A stretch of 64,000 nucleotides of DNA from Adhaeribacter arboris (GTDB lineage: Bacteria > Bacteroidota > Bacteroidia > Cytophagales > Hymenobacteraceae), in the NCBI RefSeq assembly GCF_003023845.1, contig NZ_PYFT01000001.1, forward strand, positions 1,984,001-2,048,000, given 5' to 3'. The notes beneath the pieces were generated by a model. The model was not told the origin of the DNA and ran no database searches. It worked only from the letters and a program-made list of their open reading frames with translations. The translations under genes were made by a program, and so were the position numbers. This document shows, piece after piece, positions 9,901-18,751 of the stretch (positions within the stretch are counted from its first letter, which is position 1; every line of letters begins with the position of its first letter).

Positions 9901-10036
9901 AGTGTATGTAAATGCCTTCAACTTATTAACCTACAGCCCCGACTACAAAGATTTTGATCCGGAACTAAGCTCCGGCTCGGGCCAGGGTTATCCTTTGCAA
10001 AAAATTGTGAATGGCGGTATTTCCGTTACCTTTTAA
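6920..10036 (+). CDS. susC: SusC/RagA-family TonB-linked outer membrane transporter
   Basis: A 1038-residue protein, normal for SusC. It has an N-terminal signal peptide ending LGLQAQ, a CarboxypepD_reg-like domain (LTIKGKVTGDGGESLPGVTI), the family TonB-box-like stretch LQEVVVVGYGTQKKETLTGS, a plug with RLRIRGLNSFGKSDPLIVVD and DASAAIYGAQAANGVILVTT, then a long beta barrel ending in GGISVTF. It imports oligomeric or complex ligands across the outer membrane using TonB energy, with SusD as the lid. Its SusD partner starts 17 bases downstream. The substrate is not evident because no glycoside hydrolase is nearby. Confidence 0.97.
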   Translation: MQICLRKKLKFILTLQLVLFAALGLQAQGLTIKGKVTGDGGESLPGVTILLKGTTTGTVTDVEGNYQLAVPNGNGTLIVSFIGYQNKEVAINNQAVINVALSSDTKTLQEVVVVGYGTQKKETLTGSVTAVKGEEVTKSPSLNVTNNLAGRLPGLTAVAASGEPGNDASRLRIRGLNSFGKSDPLIVVDGVPGRSLERIDPNTIENISVLKDASAAIYGAQAANGVILVTTKRGKVGKPTITASFNQGFGRPTRLPEMADAAGYATMLTEIDQYAGNPPRFSPDDIQKFRDGSDPWGHPNTDWFKEVLKPWSGQNQANVSVSGGSETMKYFVSLTSREQQGYYYNSGAKYNQYDLRSNVDGNITKNISFGVDLAGWMEDRNYPTRSAGSIFRMVMRGKPNLPAYWPDGTPGPDIEYGDNPVVVSTKATGYDRDKRYVANTNFKLNVNIPWVKGLSVSGNAAIDKNFRFQKTWQTPWYLYSWDGQTRDTNGQPVLIKGKKGFDSPALTERMEDDYRILLNGLIKYDRTFLTDHNVNLLVGIEKITGGLDRFDAYRRNFVSTALDQMFAGATDQYLTNGGSGSANARLNYFGRVNYNFKNKYLAEFVWRYQGSYIFEKATRFGFFPGVSLGYNISEEDFWKNNLSFINYFKLRASWGKTGWDEVYFNNVLQEYAFLSTYSLGAAGNAFVNNGGATLSPTLYETGVPNANTTWEKAIQRNVGIDAEFLNNHLVVTADYFDNLRSDILWRRSASIPTSTGMSLPPENIGKSGNRGFDFSVTYNNRTENELTYEVGINAGYAKNRIVFWDETPGRPEYQLTTGRPIPTDPYAPDNDLYYQAMGIFKDQAAVDAYPHWPGARPGDIIFKDVNEDGKIDANDRVRNNKSNIPRLTAGLTARLGYKGFDFSALIQSATGAVNYISTESGEIGNFLQSFYENRWTPDNINASGPRTFNRSNEYWVGNRNTYWLHKTDYIRLKNIELGYSLPQITQKWGIQKLRVYVNAFNLLTYSPDYKDFDPELSSGSGQGYPLQKIVNGGISVTF

Positions 10037-10053
10037 TTAGTGAATGAATAATC

Positions 10054-11841
10054 ATGAAAAAAATACATAAAATAATTTTAGCTTTAGCTCTCACCAGTAC
10101 CACATTTTCCTGCGATAAAGATTTCTTGGAACAAGAGCCAATTGATAAGTATCCGGGTGAGTCGGTATGGAATGACCCAGCCTTAGTTCAAGCCTTTGTG
10201 AATAATATTTATACCGGAATACCTTCTCCGTTTCATACCATTATGTTAAGTAATCTGGTGGACGAGGCGCAGTTCAACGCTAACTGGGACACCGAAAACG
10301 TAACGAAGAGCTTAATCACTCCCAGCAATTTACTTGTTTTCGACAATAATTTTTGGGTATCGCACGAACGCTACATCACCTGGGACAATACGTATAAAAA
10401 TATTCGGGCCTGTAATATTTTCCTCGAAAAAATTGAAGCAGTTCCTTATGATGAAGCCTCCGCAAAAAGTACTATTACCGGGGAAGTATTATTTCTAAGA
10501 GCTTATTTTTATCACCAGCTGGTGTCGCTCTACGGGGGAGTACCTCTGATCACGAAATCGTACGCTCTGAATGAAGATTATACCATTACCCGGGAATCTT
10601 ACGAAAACTGCATTAAATTTATTACCGAAGAGCTGGATAAAGCAGCCACCTTGTTGCCGGTTACCGGAGATAAAGCGCGGGCCACCAAAGGAGCGGCTCT
10701 AGCTTTAAAATCCCGAGTCTTATTGTACGCGGCCAGCGATTTATACAACAGCAATGCCGCTTGGGCCGGTGGTTACGCCAATAAAGAACTGGTGAGTTAC
10801 GTGGGCGGCGATCAGCAGGCTCGTTGGCAAGCGGCGAAAGATGCCGCTAAAGCCGTAATAGATTTGAATCAATACAGCTTGTTCGGGGGTGAAAGTCCGG
10901 CTAACGCTGCCGAAGCTACTAAAAACTTCGCAAACCTGTTTTTGAACAATGGGAACGCCGAGGATATTTTCCTGCAGTTTAACGATAACTTACGCAATGC
11001 GAACTGGGACGCGCCTAATCCCGGCCTTTTTACCGGACCCAATGGCTGGCACAACTGGGGCGAAAGCTCTCCTGTCGGGCAATTTGTAGATCGGTTCGAA
11101 ATGCAGGACGGCAGTATGTTTGATTGGAATAATCCCACTCATAAAGCCAATCCTTACCAAAACCGCGATCCCCGTTTTTACGCCAGCGTGTTATACGAAG
11201 GCGCCCAATGGCGGCCTCGCCCGGCCGATGTAAAAGCCGCCGATCCTTTAGGCATTGTACAGGTAGGAAATTATAAAAAACCGGATGGCACCACCGTTGC
11301 CGGCCTGGATACCCGTAAAGGTCCTATTGAAGATTGGAACGGCTCGTACACCGGTTATTATTTGCGTAAGTTCATTGACCCTAATATCGATCATCAGTAT
11401 AACAAGCAAACCTATCCTTTCCGCCGTTTCCGGTATGCGGAGATACTTTTAAATTATGCCGAAGCCTGTCTGGAATTGGGCCAGGAAGAAGAAGCCCGCA
11501 CGTATATCAATAAGGTAAGAGCCCGGGCGGGTATGCCCCCGGTAACGGAAACGGGTCAGGCCTTAATTGACCGTTATAGAAACGAGCGCAGCGTAGAGCT
11601 GGGTTACGAGGAGCACCGCTATTTTGATGTTCGCCGCTGGATGATTGCCGACCAGGCCTATGTTGATGCGGCAGGAGTAAGTGTTACCGGTAATATGAAT
11701 GCTGATGGCACTATCACTAACCGTACGTATGCGCCGATAAAAATTCAGGACCGAGAATGGAACCCCCGGTTTTATTTTCTCCCCATTAAACTCGACGAAA
11801 CTAACCGGAATAATAAGCTAATCCAAAACCCGCTTTATTAA
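10054..11841 (+). CDS. susD: SusD/RagB-family nutrient-binding lipoprotein
   Basis: A 595-residue lipoprotein: MKKIHKIILALALTSTTFSC has a signal sequence with the lipobox Cys followed by DKDFLEQEPIDKYPGE, the classic SusD opening. The TPR-like helical body (YKNIRACNIFLEKIEAVPYD, FLRAYFYHQLVSLYGGVPLI) and the C-terminal RFRYAEILLNYAEACLELG with RARAGMPPV and NERSVELGYEEHRYFDVRRW are all present. It forms the extracellular lid that captures ligand for SusC. It follows susC by 17 bp in one operon, and a strong hairpin follows at 11903-11932. Confidence 0.97.
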   Translation: MKKIHKIILALALTSTTFSCDKDFLEQEPIDKYPGESVWNDPALVQAFVNNIYTGIPSPFHTIMLSNLVDEAQFNANWDTENVTKSLITPSNLLVFDNNFWVSHERYITWDNTYKNIRACNIFLEKIEAVPYDEASAKSTITGEVLFLRAYFYHQLVSLYGGVPLITKSYALNEDYTITRESYENCIKFITEELDKAATLLPVTGDKARATKGAALALKSRVLLYAASDLYNSNAAWAGGYANKELVSYVGGDQQARWQAAKDAAKAVIDLNQYSLFGGESPANAAEATKNFANLFLNNGNAEDIFLQFNDNLRNANWDAPNPGLFTGPNGWHNWGESSPVGQFVDRFEMQDGSMFDWNNPTHKANPYQNRDPRFYASVLYEGAQWRPRPADVKAADPLGIVQVGNYKKPDGTTVAGLDTRKGPIEDWNGSYTGYYLRKFIDPNIDHQYNKQTYPFRRFRYAEILLNYAEACLELGQEEEARTYINKVRARAGMPPVTETGQALIDRYRNERSVELGYEEHRYFDVRRWMIADQAYVDAAGVSVTGNMNADGTITNRTYAPIKIQDREWNPRFYFLPIKLDETNRNNKLIQNPLY

Positions 11842-11902
11842 ACCAAGTTTTTATTTGATTCAAGCAGAAAAGTAAGTAATATTAATACTTTATTTTAAGT
11901 AA

Positions 11903-11932
11903 AAGCCTCCAAACCAAACAGTTTGGAGGCTT
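11903..11932 (+). terminator. Hairpin terminator after susD
   Basis: A perfect 12-bp stem (aagcctccaaac / gtttggaggctt) with a 6-base loop 62 bases after the susD stop, followed by a short T-rich stretch. It separates susCD from the isomerase gene and may be leaky, since the next two genes are on the same strand. Confidence 0.75.
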
Positions 11933-11984
11933 ACCTTTTCCTCTGCAAACAAGCATTATTTTTAAAATTTTAAATATTTAATCC

Positions 11985-12875
11985 GTGGCTGAAAATAATT
12001 CCCGCCGGAAGGCACTAAAAAAAATGGCTGGTTCGATAGCTGTCGCTACCCTGGGCAGTTCCCTCACTAATCGCTTAGTCGCTGCCGATGCGCAAATGGG
12101 TGAAAAGTTGAAAGGCAAAGTAAACCATTCGGTATGCCGCTGGTGCTACGACAAAATTCCGTTAGATGATTTGTGTAAAGCAGCGACTAAAATTGGATTA
12201 ACTTCTATTGAACTGGTTGGCCCTGAGGAATGGCCCACGCTTAAAAAATACGGTCTGACTTCGGCATTGCCTTGGGGAGCAGGCATGGGCATTGACAAAG
12301 GATTCAACGATCCGCAGTACCACGATGCTTTAGTTAAAAGTTTTGAAGAAGTTATCCCTAAAGCTGCTGCTGCCGGTTTTAACCAGATTATTTGCTTTTC
12401 GGGTAACCGCCGGGGTATGGACGATGAGAAAGGGATGGAAAATTGTGCGGTGGGTTTAAAACGTTTAATGCCTACCGCCGAGAAATACAAAGTAACCATG
12501 GTGATGGAATTGCTTAATAGCAAGGTAAACCACAAAGATTACATGTGCGACCGTACTCCTTGGGGGGCTGCTCTGGCCGACAAAGTAGGCTCCGACCGGT
12601 TTAAATTGCTCTACGATATTTACCACATGCAGATTATGGAAGGCGACGTAATTGCCACCATTAATAAATACCAGAATTACATTTCGCATTACCACACGGG
12701 TGGCGTACCGGGCCGCAACGAAATTGATGATACCCAGGAACTAAACTACCCCGCCATCATGAAAGCAATTGTAGCTACCGGTTACAAAGGTTTTGTGGCC
12801 CAGGAATTTATTCCGAAACGCGAAGATAAACTAGCTTCTTTAAAACAAGGCGTTCAGATTTGCGATGTGGCATAA
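11985..12875 (+). CDS. Tat-exported hydroxypyruvate-isomerase-like TIM-barrel protein
   Basis: 296 residues from a GTG start. The GTG is preferred because it keeps the twin-arginine signal NSRRKALKKMAGSIAVATLG, and no in-frame ATG precedes it. The body is a xylose-isomerase-like TIM barrel: FNQIICFSGNRRGMDDEKGM, then VTMVMELLNSKVNHKDYMCD with a probable catalytic Glu, LLYDIYHMQIMEGDV, a metal-ligand-like HYHTGGVPGRNEID and the late Glu in FVAQEFIPK. These are the Hyi (hydroxypyruvate isomerase) features, although the true substrate of exported homologues may be another ketose or aldose. It probably acts in the periplasm and is followed after 48 bp by the heme protein. Confidence 0.85.
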   Translation: MAENNSRRKALKKMAGSIAVATLGSSLTNRLVAADAQMGEKLKGKVNHSVCRWCYDKIPLDDLCKAATKIGLTSIELVGPEEWPTLKKYGLTSALPWGAGMGIDKGFNDPQYHDALVKSFEEVIPKAAAAGFNQIICFSGNRRGMDDEKGMENCAVGLKRLMPTAEKYKVTMVMELLNSKVNHKDYMCDRTPWGAALADKVGSDRFKLLYDIYHMQIMEGDVIATINKYQNYISHYHTGGVPGRNEIDDTQELNYPAIMKAIVATGYKGFVAQEFIPKREDKLASLKQGVQICDVA

Positions 12876-12923
12876 GGCTACCGAATAATTAATTATGGAA
12901 TGGTATTCATTAATCACTAAAAA

Positions 12924-15900
12924 ATGAAATTTAAAAATTTATCCCGTACCCAGTCCTCCTTTACGCAGCACCCATTCTTTAAACCCGGGGCCGGACTCGT
13001 TCTGACTGCGGTGCTTAGCGCCAGCTTGGCTTTTAACCTGAACAAAGCCAATTTATTTTTCGCCGACCCGGATACCGATGGACTAGAAACCGCTGCCGGC
13101 CTGGAAACCAAAACGTTTGCCACTGCTCCCATGACCCTGAACCTAACCAACATGGATATTGATGCCAAAGGTCGGGTATGGGTAACCGAAGCCGTTAATT
13201 ACCGGCTCCAGCATAATCCGGAAAATAAAGCCCGGACCGAAGGCGACCGGATTTTAATTCTGGAAGACGTGGACGGCGACGGCAAAGCGGATAAACAAAA
13301 AGTATTTTACCAGGGTAAAGACGTAGACGCAGCTCTAGGCATTGCCGTCATGGGCAACAAAGTGATGGTCTCGGCTTCCCCGAATGTATTTGTGTTTACC
13401 GATACCGACGGCGATGACAAAGCCGATAAAAAAGAAGTTTTGTTTACCGGTATTGGCGGCGTGCAGCACGACCACGGCATGCACACTTTCACTTTCGGAC
13501 CGGACGGTAAATTGTATTTTAATTTCGGTAACGAAGGCAAGCAAATCAAAGACAAGAACGGAACTCCCATTGTAGACCAGGCTGGTAACGTAGTAGCCGA
13601 TAACGGCAAACCTTACCGCCAGGGCATGGTTTTCCGGTGCAACCCCGATGTCAGTGAGTTTGAGGTATTGGCGCATAATTTCCGGAATAACTACGAAGTA
13701 GCCGTGGATTCGTACGGTACCTTGTGGCAATCGGATAATGACGATGATGGCAACCGGGGCGTGCGGATTAACTACGTGCTGCCCTACGGTAATTACGGCT
13801 ACCAGGACGAGAAGACCGGCGCCGGCTGGAGCGCTTACCGTACCGGCTTAGAAACCGAAATACCTTTGCGCCATTGGCATTTGAACGACCCGGGAGCCGT
13901 ACCCAATTTACTGCAAACCGGCGCGGGCAGCCCTACCGGGATGCTCATTTACGAAGGCAAATTATTGCCCGCCCAGTTTCAGAACCAAATGATTCATTCC
14001 GATGCCGGTCCTAACGTAGTACGGGCTTATCCGGTAACTCCCGATGGCGCCGGTTACAAAGCCGAGATTGTAAATATTGTGAAAGGCGTGAAAGATCAGT
14101 GGTTCCGGCCTTCGGATGTTACCGTAGCTCCGGATGGTTCTTTGTTCATTGCCGACTGGTACGATCCGGGAGTAGGTGGTCACCAGCAAGGTGAAACGCA
14201 GAAAGGACGCGTTTTCCGGGTGGCGCCACCAAATACGCCTTACACGGTGCCTAAAATGGATTTAAGTAATGCCGCCGGAGCCGTTAAAGCTTTGCAAAGC
14301 CCAAACCTGGATACCCGTTATCAGGCGTATACGACACTGCAGCAAATGGGCCGGAAAGGCGAAAAAGCACTGGCTAAACTCTGGAAAACCGGGGAATCCC
14401 GCCAGCGGGCCCGGACTTTGTGGTTACTCAGCAAAATAAACGGCCGGGGCGAGAAATATTTAAAACAAGCTTACCAGGATAAAGATGATAATATCCGGAT
14501 TACGGCTCTGCGGGCGGCACAGGAACTAAAGCTGGATGTTATCCCAACTTTAAAAGCCTGGGCGAAGGATGCGAATCCGCAGGTTCGCCGGGAAGTAGCC
14601 TTGGCTTTACGATACAATAAATCCCCGGAAGCGCCCGCTATTTGGGCCGATTTAGCCAGCCAATACGATGGCAAGGACCGTTGGTACCTGGAAACTTTAG
14701 GAATTAGTTCTGATTTACAAGCGGATGCTTTCTTTACGGCCTGGACCAGCAAGAACGGTGGCGATATAACCAAAGCGGCTGATCGCGACATTATCTGGCG
14801 TTCCCGGTCCGCGGAAGCTTTACCTAAATTAGCTCAGATTATTCAAAATACCAGCAATGCTGCTGAACTGCCGCATTATTTCCGGGCTTTCGACTTTCAG
14901 GCTAATTCACCGGCGAAACAACAAGCCTTAGCCAGTTTACTGGAGGGCAATAGCCCGGTGCAAAATCAGATTACTACCTTGGCTTTACAAGCCAGCGATC
15001 AGTCGGCCCAGAAAGATGCGAAGTTCCAGGCGGCTCTGCGCCGGACCATTGAAGCTTCGCGGGGCACCAAGCAATTTGTAATGCTGTTGGAGCAATACGG
15101 TTTACCGGAATTTAATCAAGATTTACAAGCCCTGGCTCTAACCAACCCGGAAAGCGAAATGGCCCGGGATGCGGCTCGCGCCCTAGTAAAAGCTCCCGGC
15201 GGAATAGATGCCGTAGCCAAAGCTTTTAACAGTAAAGACCAGCAGGTTGCCTTAGGCATGATGACGGCCGTAGGAAATTATGAGAGCGGTAAAGTAAAAG
15301 ATTTGTTGCAAGCGGTAATGCTGGATACCAAACGCCCGCTGGAAATCCGGCAATTAGCTTTGCGTAAACTGGGCTCCGGTGGCAGCGGCGAAGATCGCTT
15401 AGTAGAACTGGTTAAAAATAAACAAATTCCCACTGAATTAGAAGAAACAGCGGGTACCATTCTGTTACGCGCCTGGCGACCAGATATTAAAGAAGTAGCG
15501 GCTATTTACTTTAAAAAACCTAGCCGGGAAGGCAAACCCTTACCTCCTATTGCTCAGTTAGCTACCTTAACCGGTGACCCGGCAAACGGGAAAGCAGTTT
15601 TTGCCCAAACGTGCAGCGTTTGCCACAAAGTAAACAACGAAGGCGCCTGGTTTGGTCCGGAATTATCGGAAATTGGCAGCAAATTACCAAAACAAGCTTT
15701 ATACACCGCTATTTTGCACCCCGATGCCGGCATTAGTTTTGGCTACGAAGGCTATACTTTAAAACTAAAAGACGGCAGCCAGGTGGTAGGCATTATTTCG
15801 AGCCAAACCGAAGATAAATTAGATTTGCGTTTGCCCGGTGGAGCGGTAATGAGCTATGCCATGAAAGATATTGCGTCTAAAAAACAAATGGATAAATCGC

Positions 15901-15998
15901 TGATGCCGGCCAACCTGCAACAAGGAATTTCGGAGAAGGAGTTGATGAACCTGGTGGAATATTTAAGCTCTCTGAAACGAGCAACGGCCAAAAACTAA
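12924..15998 (+). CDS. Large secreted beta-propeller/HEAT/c-type heme protein (PVC-type membrane-bound dehydrogenase-like)
   Basis: A 1024-residue exported protein with an N-terminal hydrophobic segment (GAGLVLTAVLSASLAFNL). Residues ~60-440 form a glucose/sorbosone-dehydrogenase-like propeller (MDIDAKGRVWVTEAVNYRLQ, DGDGKADKQKVFYQGKD, NNYEVAVDSYGTLWQSDNDD, APDGSLFIADWYDPGVGGHQ). Residues ~445-880 are HEAT-like repeats. The C-terminal cytochrome domain has one heme motif, CSVCH, then FGPELSEIGSKLP and the late Met in KSLMPANL. The predicted role is periplasmic oxidation of a sugar or alcohol with electrons passed to heme. It shares an operon with the isomerase. Confidence 0.9.
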   Translation: MKFKNLSRTQSSFTQHPFFKPGAGLVLTAVLSASLAFNLNKANLFFADPDTDGLETAAGLETKTFATAPMTLNLTNMDIDAKGRVWVTEAVNYRLQHNPENKARTEGDRILILEDVDGDGKADKQKVFYQGKDVDAALGIAVMGNKVMVSASPNVFVFTDTDGDDKADKKEVLFTGIGGVQHDHGMHTFTFGPDGKLYFNFGNEGKQIKDKNGTPIVDQAGNVVADNGKPYRQGMVFRCNPDVSEFEVLAHNFRNNYEVAVDSYGTLWQSDNDDDGNRGVRINYVLPYGNYGYQDEKTGAGWSAYRTGLETEIPLRHWHLNDPGAVPNLLQTGAGSPTGMLIYEGKLLPAQFQNQMIHSDAGPNVVRAYPVTPDGAGYKAEIVNIVKGVKDQWFRPSDVTVAPDGSLFIADWYDPGVGGHQQGETQKGRVFRVAPPNTPYTVPKMDLSNAAGAVKALQSPNLDTRYQAYTTLQQMGRKGEKALAKLWKTGESRQRARTLWLLSKINGRGEKYLKQAYQDKDDNIRITALRAAQELKLDVIPTLKAWAKDANPQVRREVALALRYNKSPEAPAIWADLASQYDGKDRWYLETLGISSDLQADAFFTAWTSKNGGDITKAADRDIIWRSRSAEALPKLAQIIQNTSNAAELPHYFRAFDFQANSPAKQQALASLLEGNSPVQNQITTLALQASDQSAQKDAKFQAALRRTIEASRGTKQFVMLLEQYGLPEFNQDLQALALTNPESEMARDAARALVKAPGGIDAVAKAFNSKDQQVALGMMTAVGNYESGKVKDLLQAVMLDTKRPLEIRQLALRKLGSGGSGEDRLVELVKNKQIPTELEETAGTILLRAWRPDIKEVAAIYFKKPSREGKPLPPIAQLATLTGDPANGKAVFAQTCSVCHKVNNEGAWFGPELSEIGSKLPKQALYTAILHPDAGISFGYEGYTLKLKDGSQVVGIISSQTEDKLDLRLPGGAVMSYAMKDIASKKQMDKSLMPANLQQGISEKELMNLVEYLSSLKRATAKN

Positions 15999-16042
15999 AA
16001 AATATTTTTAAAACTTACTTATAAGTAAATTAGAACTAGAAT

Positions 16043-16075
16043 AAAACCCGGCTATTATAAGTAGTCGGGTTTTTT
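16043..16075 (+). terminator. Rho-independent terminator
   Basis: A 12-bp stem (aaaacccggcta / tagtcgggtttt, one G-T pair) with a 7-base loop ends in a T-run, 45 bases after the heme-protein stop. It closes the operon. Confidence 0.85.
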
Positions 16076-16133
16076 ATTGCTTAAATTGAACATGATTTAT
16101 CAAGAGTGTTATATTTAAAACAAAAAATTACTA

Positions 16134-17384
16134 ATGAAACGGTTTTATCTTATAATTTATATTAAAATAGCTATTTTTGTAGTTAGTATAAAAGATGTAA
16201 ATGCAGGGGTAAATGACTCGCTAACAACTAATACAAATCAAATATTATTAAAATTTGAACCTAAAGAAGCAGATTCAAATTTTGATAAAACGGTTAAAAT
16301 TATTACAGAAAATTTAGGGTCATTAGTAGCTCTGTTAGGTCTGATTTTAGCTTATCCATTACTTAAGAGAAAGCTTATAGAGAATCATATTATAAGTGCT
16401 TTAAATAAAATACAAGAAACAAATCGAGAAATCCATAAACAAAGCCAAAAGTTATGCGATACTTATTTACCCTCTACATTTAATGATAAAATTATAGCTA
16501 AAGAGGATATTGAATCAGTCCTTAGAGATATAAAAGACATTTATTACTTATCACAAGAAGGAAGTAGTGATGCTACAACGTTATTATTCTATTTAAAAAA
16601 TACTCTTCAGGGAACACAAAAGAACTATGTTCTCGAGACAAAGTACATTATGTTTTCAACTCAATTATATGGTTTAATCATTAAAATATTGAGTGACGTA
16701 AATTTCTATTGCTCTCAAGTTGTACAGGTTCCTAAATCAACAAAAATAGAAGCTATCAATCTTCTAAACTATAAAGAACTTAGAGGATACGTAACTCATT
16801 CAGATGTTTATAAATACAAATACTTCAATCAAGGAGTAATTTATGATCCTAAGTCTTTACATCATACATTATTTTATCAATCTATAAACCGTTCTAATAA
16901 TTCATCTATAAAAAGAGCAGCATTTCAAATCCATCAGAACGTAGCACCTATTATTAATCTTCTCTTTGTAAATAAAATATATGCTCCTCCAGTATTGAAA
17001 CCTCCTAAAGATCCATTATTTGGAGCAGATAACTTGATTTTCTTGATCGGTTTTTCAATTAAAAATCAATTTAAAATAGGACAAGGACATGAACTGCCTA
17101 AAGAATTAGTTGAGTTGACTTACTCAAATCCTCGAGATGACTTTCATTTTATTGAAAGTATAGATTTTGAATCTATTCAGAATGATGTTAAAGACATTTA
17201 TATTGAAAATTCACAGTTTAGCTTAATGAAGGCAAATAAATTATCAAGATGTGGTGTTGAAACATTTACCCTAGAGTTTGAATTACAATACTTAAAGGAC
17301 GAGTATAAAAATAATGAAAGGCGAATTAAAAATAAGATGAAAAATAGCATAAAAACAAATGTAAACATTAGAGACACCTATTAA
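16134..17384 (+). CDS. AT-rich orphan membrane protein, unknown function
   Basis: A 416-residue protein that I do not recognise. It begins with a signal-peptide-like segment (FYLIIYIKIAIFVVS to about residue 24) and has one clear transmembrane helix near residues 59-78 (LGSLVALLGLILAYPLLKRK), followed by a roughly 330-residue, probably cytoplasmic, domain rich in Asn, Lys, Ile and Tyr. The domain has mixed helices and strands and a basic C-terminus. Base composition is far more AT-rich than the flanking genes: a sampled 60-base line is about 30% GC against about 50% in the next gene. It lies between two ordinary genes with its own short intergenic spacers, which suggests recent transfer. Confidence 0.75.
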   Translation: MKRFYLIIYIKIAIFVVSIKDVNAGVNDSLTTNTNQILLKFEPKEADSNFDKTVKIITENLGSLVALLGLILAYPLLKRKLIENHIISALNKIQETNREIHKQSQKLCDTYLPSTFNDKIIAKEDIESVLRDIKDIYYLSQEGSSDATTLLFYLKNTLQGTQKNYVLETKYIMFSTQLYGLIIKILSDVNFYCSQVVQVPKSTKIEAINLLNYKELRGYVTHSDVYKYKYFNQGVIYDPKSLHHTLFYQSINRSNNSSIKRAAFQIHQNVAPIINLLFVNKIYAPPVLKPPKDPLFGADNLIFLIGFSIKNQFKIGQGHELPKELVELTYSNPRDDFHFIESIDFESIQNDVKDIYIENSQFSLMKANKLSRCGVETFTLEFELQYLKDEYKNNERRIKNKMKNSIKTNVNIRDTY

Positions 17385-17423
17385 AATACATTTTATACTG
17401 TTTTCAAATAATTGATTTACTTC

Positions 17424-18275
17424 ATGAACTCCATTCAAAAAATAGATTTTGTATTAACCCCGGCGCATGGCCGGTCTTTCGGGGTAGATGCCCGCTTAAT
17501 CCGTAGCGGGCAAGCTAAACCGGTAGTGATTTTTGTGCATGGTTTTAAAGGTTTTAAAGATTGGGGACATTTTAATCTGCTCGCCGATTATTTTGCGCAG
17601 CAAGAATTTGTGTTTATCAAACTTAACTTATCGCATAACGGCACTACCCTCGACAGCGAGGACTTAACGGACATGGAAGCTTTTGGGCAAAATAATTTTT
17701 CGATTGAACTAGAAGATTTGCGTACCTTAATCGATTATTTATTTCGCTCGCCCAATGATTTACCGCCAGAAGAAGTAAACCTGGATAAACTTTACTTAAT
17801 TGGCCATAGCCGGGGTGGTGGTTTGGTAATTTTAAAAGCGGCCGAAGAACCGCGGGTAAAAGCCGTAGCAGGTTGGGCACCCATCAGCGATTTGGCGATG
17901 CGTTGGCCCGAACAGGTACTCACGGATTGGCAAAAAAATGGGGTACACTACATCTACAACTCCCGCATTAACCAGGATATGCCGCTTTACTACCAATTAG
18001 TCGAAGATTTCCGGGCTAACCATTCTCGCCTGGATATACCCTCGGTAGTAACCCGTTTAAAGCAACCTTTATTTATCATTCATGCGGAAGACGACGAAAC
18101 CCTGCCCGTAAGCATGGCGCACGAACTAAAAGCCAACCAGCCCGCTACCGAAGTAATTATTCTACCGGCAGGCGGACATACTTTCGGCGGTAAACATCCT
18201 TTCCCCGAAACTACTTTGCCTCCCGCTGCTCAATTTGTAGCCGACCAAACCATTACTTTCTTCCGGAAACTGTAA
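17424..18275 (+). CDS. Alpha/beta hydrolase (dienelactone-hydrolase-like)
   Basis: 283 residues from ATG 17424; a TTG 12 bases upstream is in frame but less likely. It has the oxyanion segment VIFVHGFKGFKDWGHFN, the nucleophile elbow GHSRGGG (Ser), a catalytic Asp in IIHAEDDETLPV and a catalytic His in PAGGHTFGG, all in canonical order. There is no signal peptide, so it is cytoplasmic. It hydrolyses an ester or related bond; the substrate is not predictable. It stands alone, transcribed away from the receiver gene that follows on the other strand. Confidence 0.9.
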   Translation: MNSIQKIDFVLTPAHGRSFGVDARLIRSGQAKPVVIFVHGFKGFKDWGHFNLLADYFAQQEFVFIKLNLSHNGTTLDSEDLTDMEAFGQNNFSIELEDLRTLIDYLFRSPNDLPPEEVNLDKLYLIGHSRGGGLVILKAAEEPRVKAVAGWAPISDLAMRWPEQVLTDWQKNGVHYIYNSRINQDMPLYYQLVEDFRANHSRLDIPSVVTRLKQPLFIIHAEDDETLPVSMAHELKANQPATEVIILPAGGHTFGGKHPFPETTLPPAAQFVADQTITFFRKL

Positions 18276-18364
18276 AGGAAGTTGTCCGTACGAATGTGTA
18301 AAGCTAATTTTATCTGGTAGGAATAATACCCGAAACAGAGTTAATGTACTATATCTATGCTAGT

Positions 18365-18751
18365 TTAAGCTGCTATAATCCTGTTTAGTTGATCGGCCGT
18401 AAAAGGTTTTTCTAAATAAGCAGTGATTGGGTACTGCTTAGCTTTTTCCACATCTTTCGGATTCTGAGAAGTAGTGAGTATAACAATTTTAAAAGAAGAA
18501 TCAGCCAAAGTTGACTTTTGCAAGGCGCTTAAGAACTCAAATCCATCCATTAAAGGCATGTTAATGTCCAGAAATATCAAATTAGGGCAGGCCTGGACGG
18601 AGCAAGCTTGATAAAGTACCTGGAGGGCCTCTTCGCCGTTACCCGCTTGTAGAATTTGCTGACTTATACCCGCTTGTTTAATAACCCTGGAAATTAAATA
18701 GCGGGTCACACTATCATCGTCTACTATTAAAATTTTATGTAATGAGTGCAT
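18365..18751 (-). CDS. Single-domain response regulator (CheY/Rcp1-like receiver)
   Basis: A 128-residue receiver domain without output domain. The acidic triad D11-D13 (ILIVDDD), the phosphoacceptor Asp62 in FLDINMPLMDGFEFL, the switch Thr/Thr-Ser in VILTTSQ and the Lys of AYLEKPF are all present. It would be phosphorylated by a histidine kinase and act through protein contact. No kinase is adjacent, but three orphan kinases lie elsewhere in this window. The gene converges with the hydrolase and has about 490 bp of upstream non-coding DNA. Confidence 0.95.
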   Translation of the reverse strand: MHSLHKILIVDDDSVTRYLISRVIKQAGISQQILQAGNGEEALQVLYQACSVQACPNLIFLDINMPLMDGFEFLSALQKSTLADSSFKIVILTTSQNPKDVEKAKQYPITAYLEKPFTADQLNRIIAA

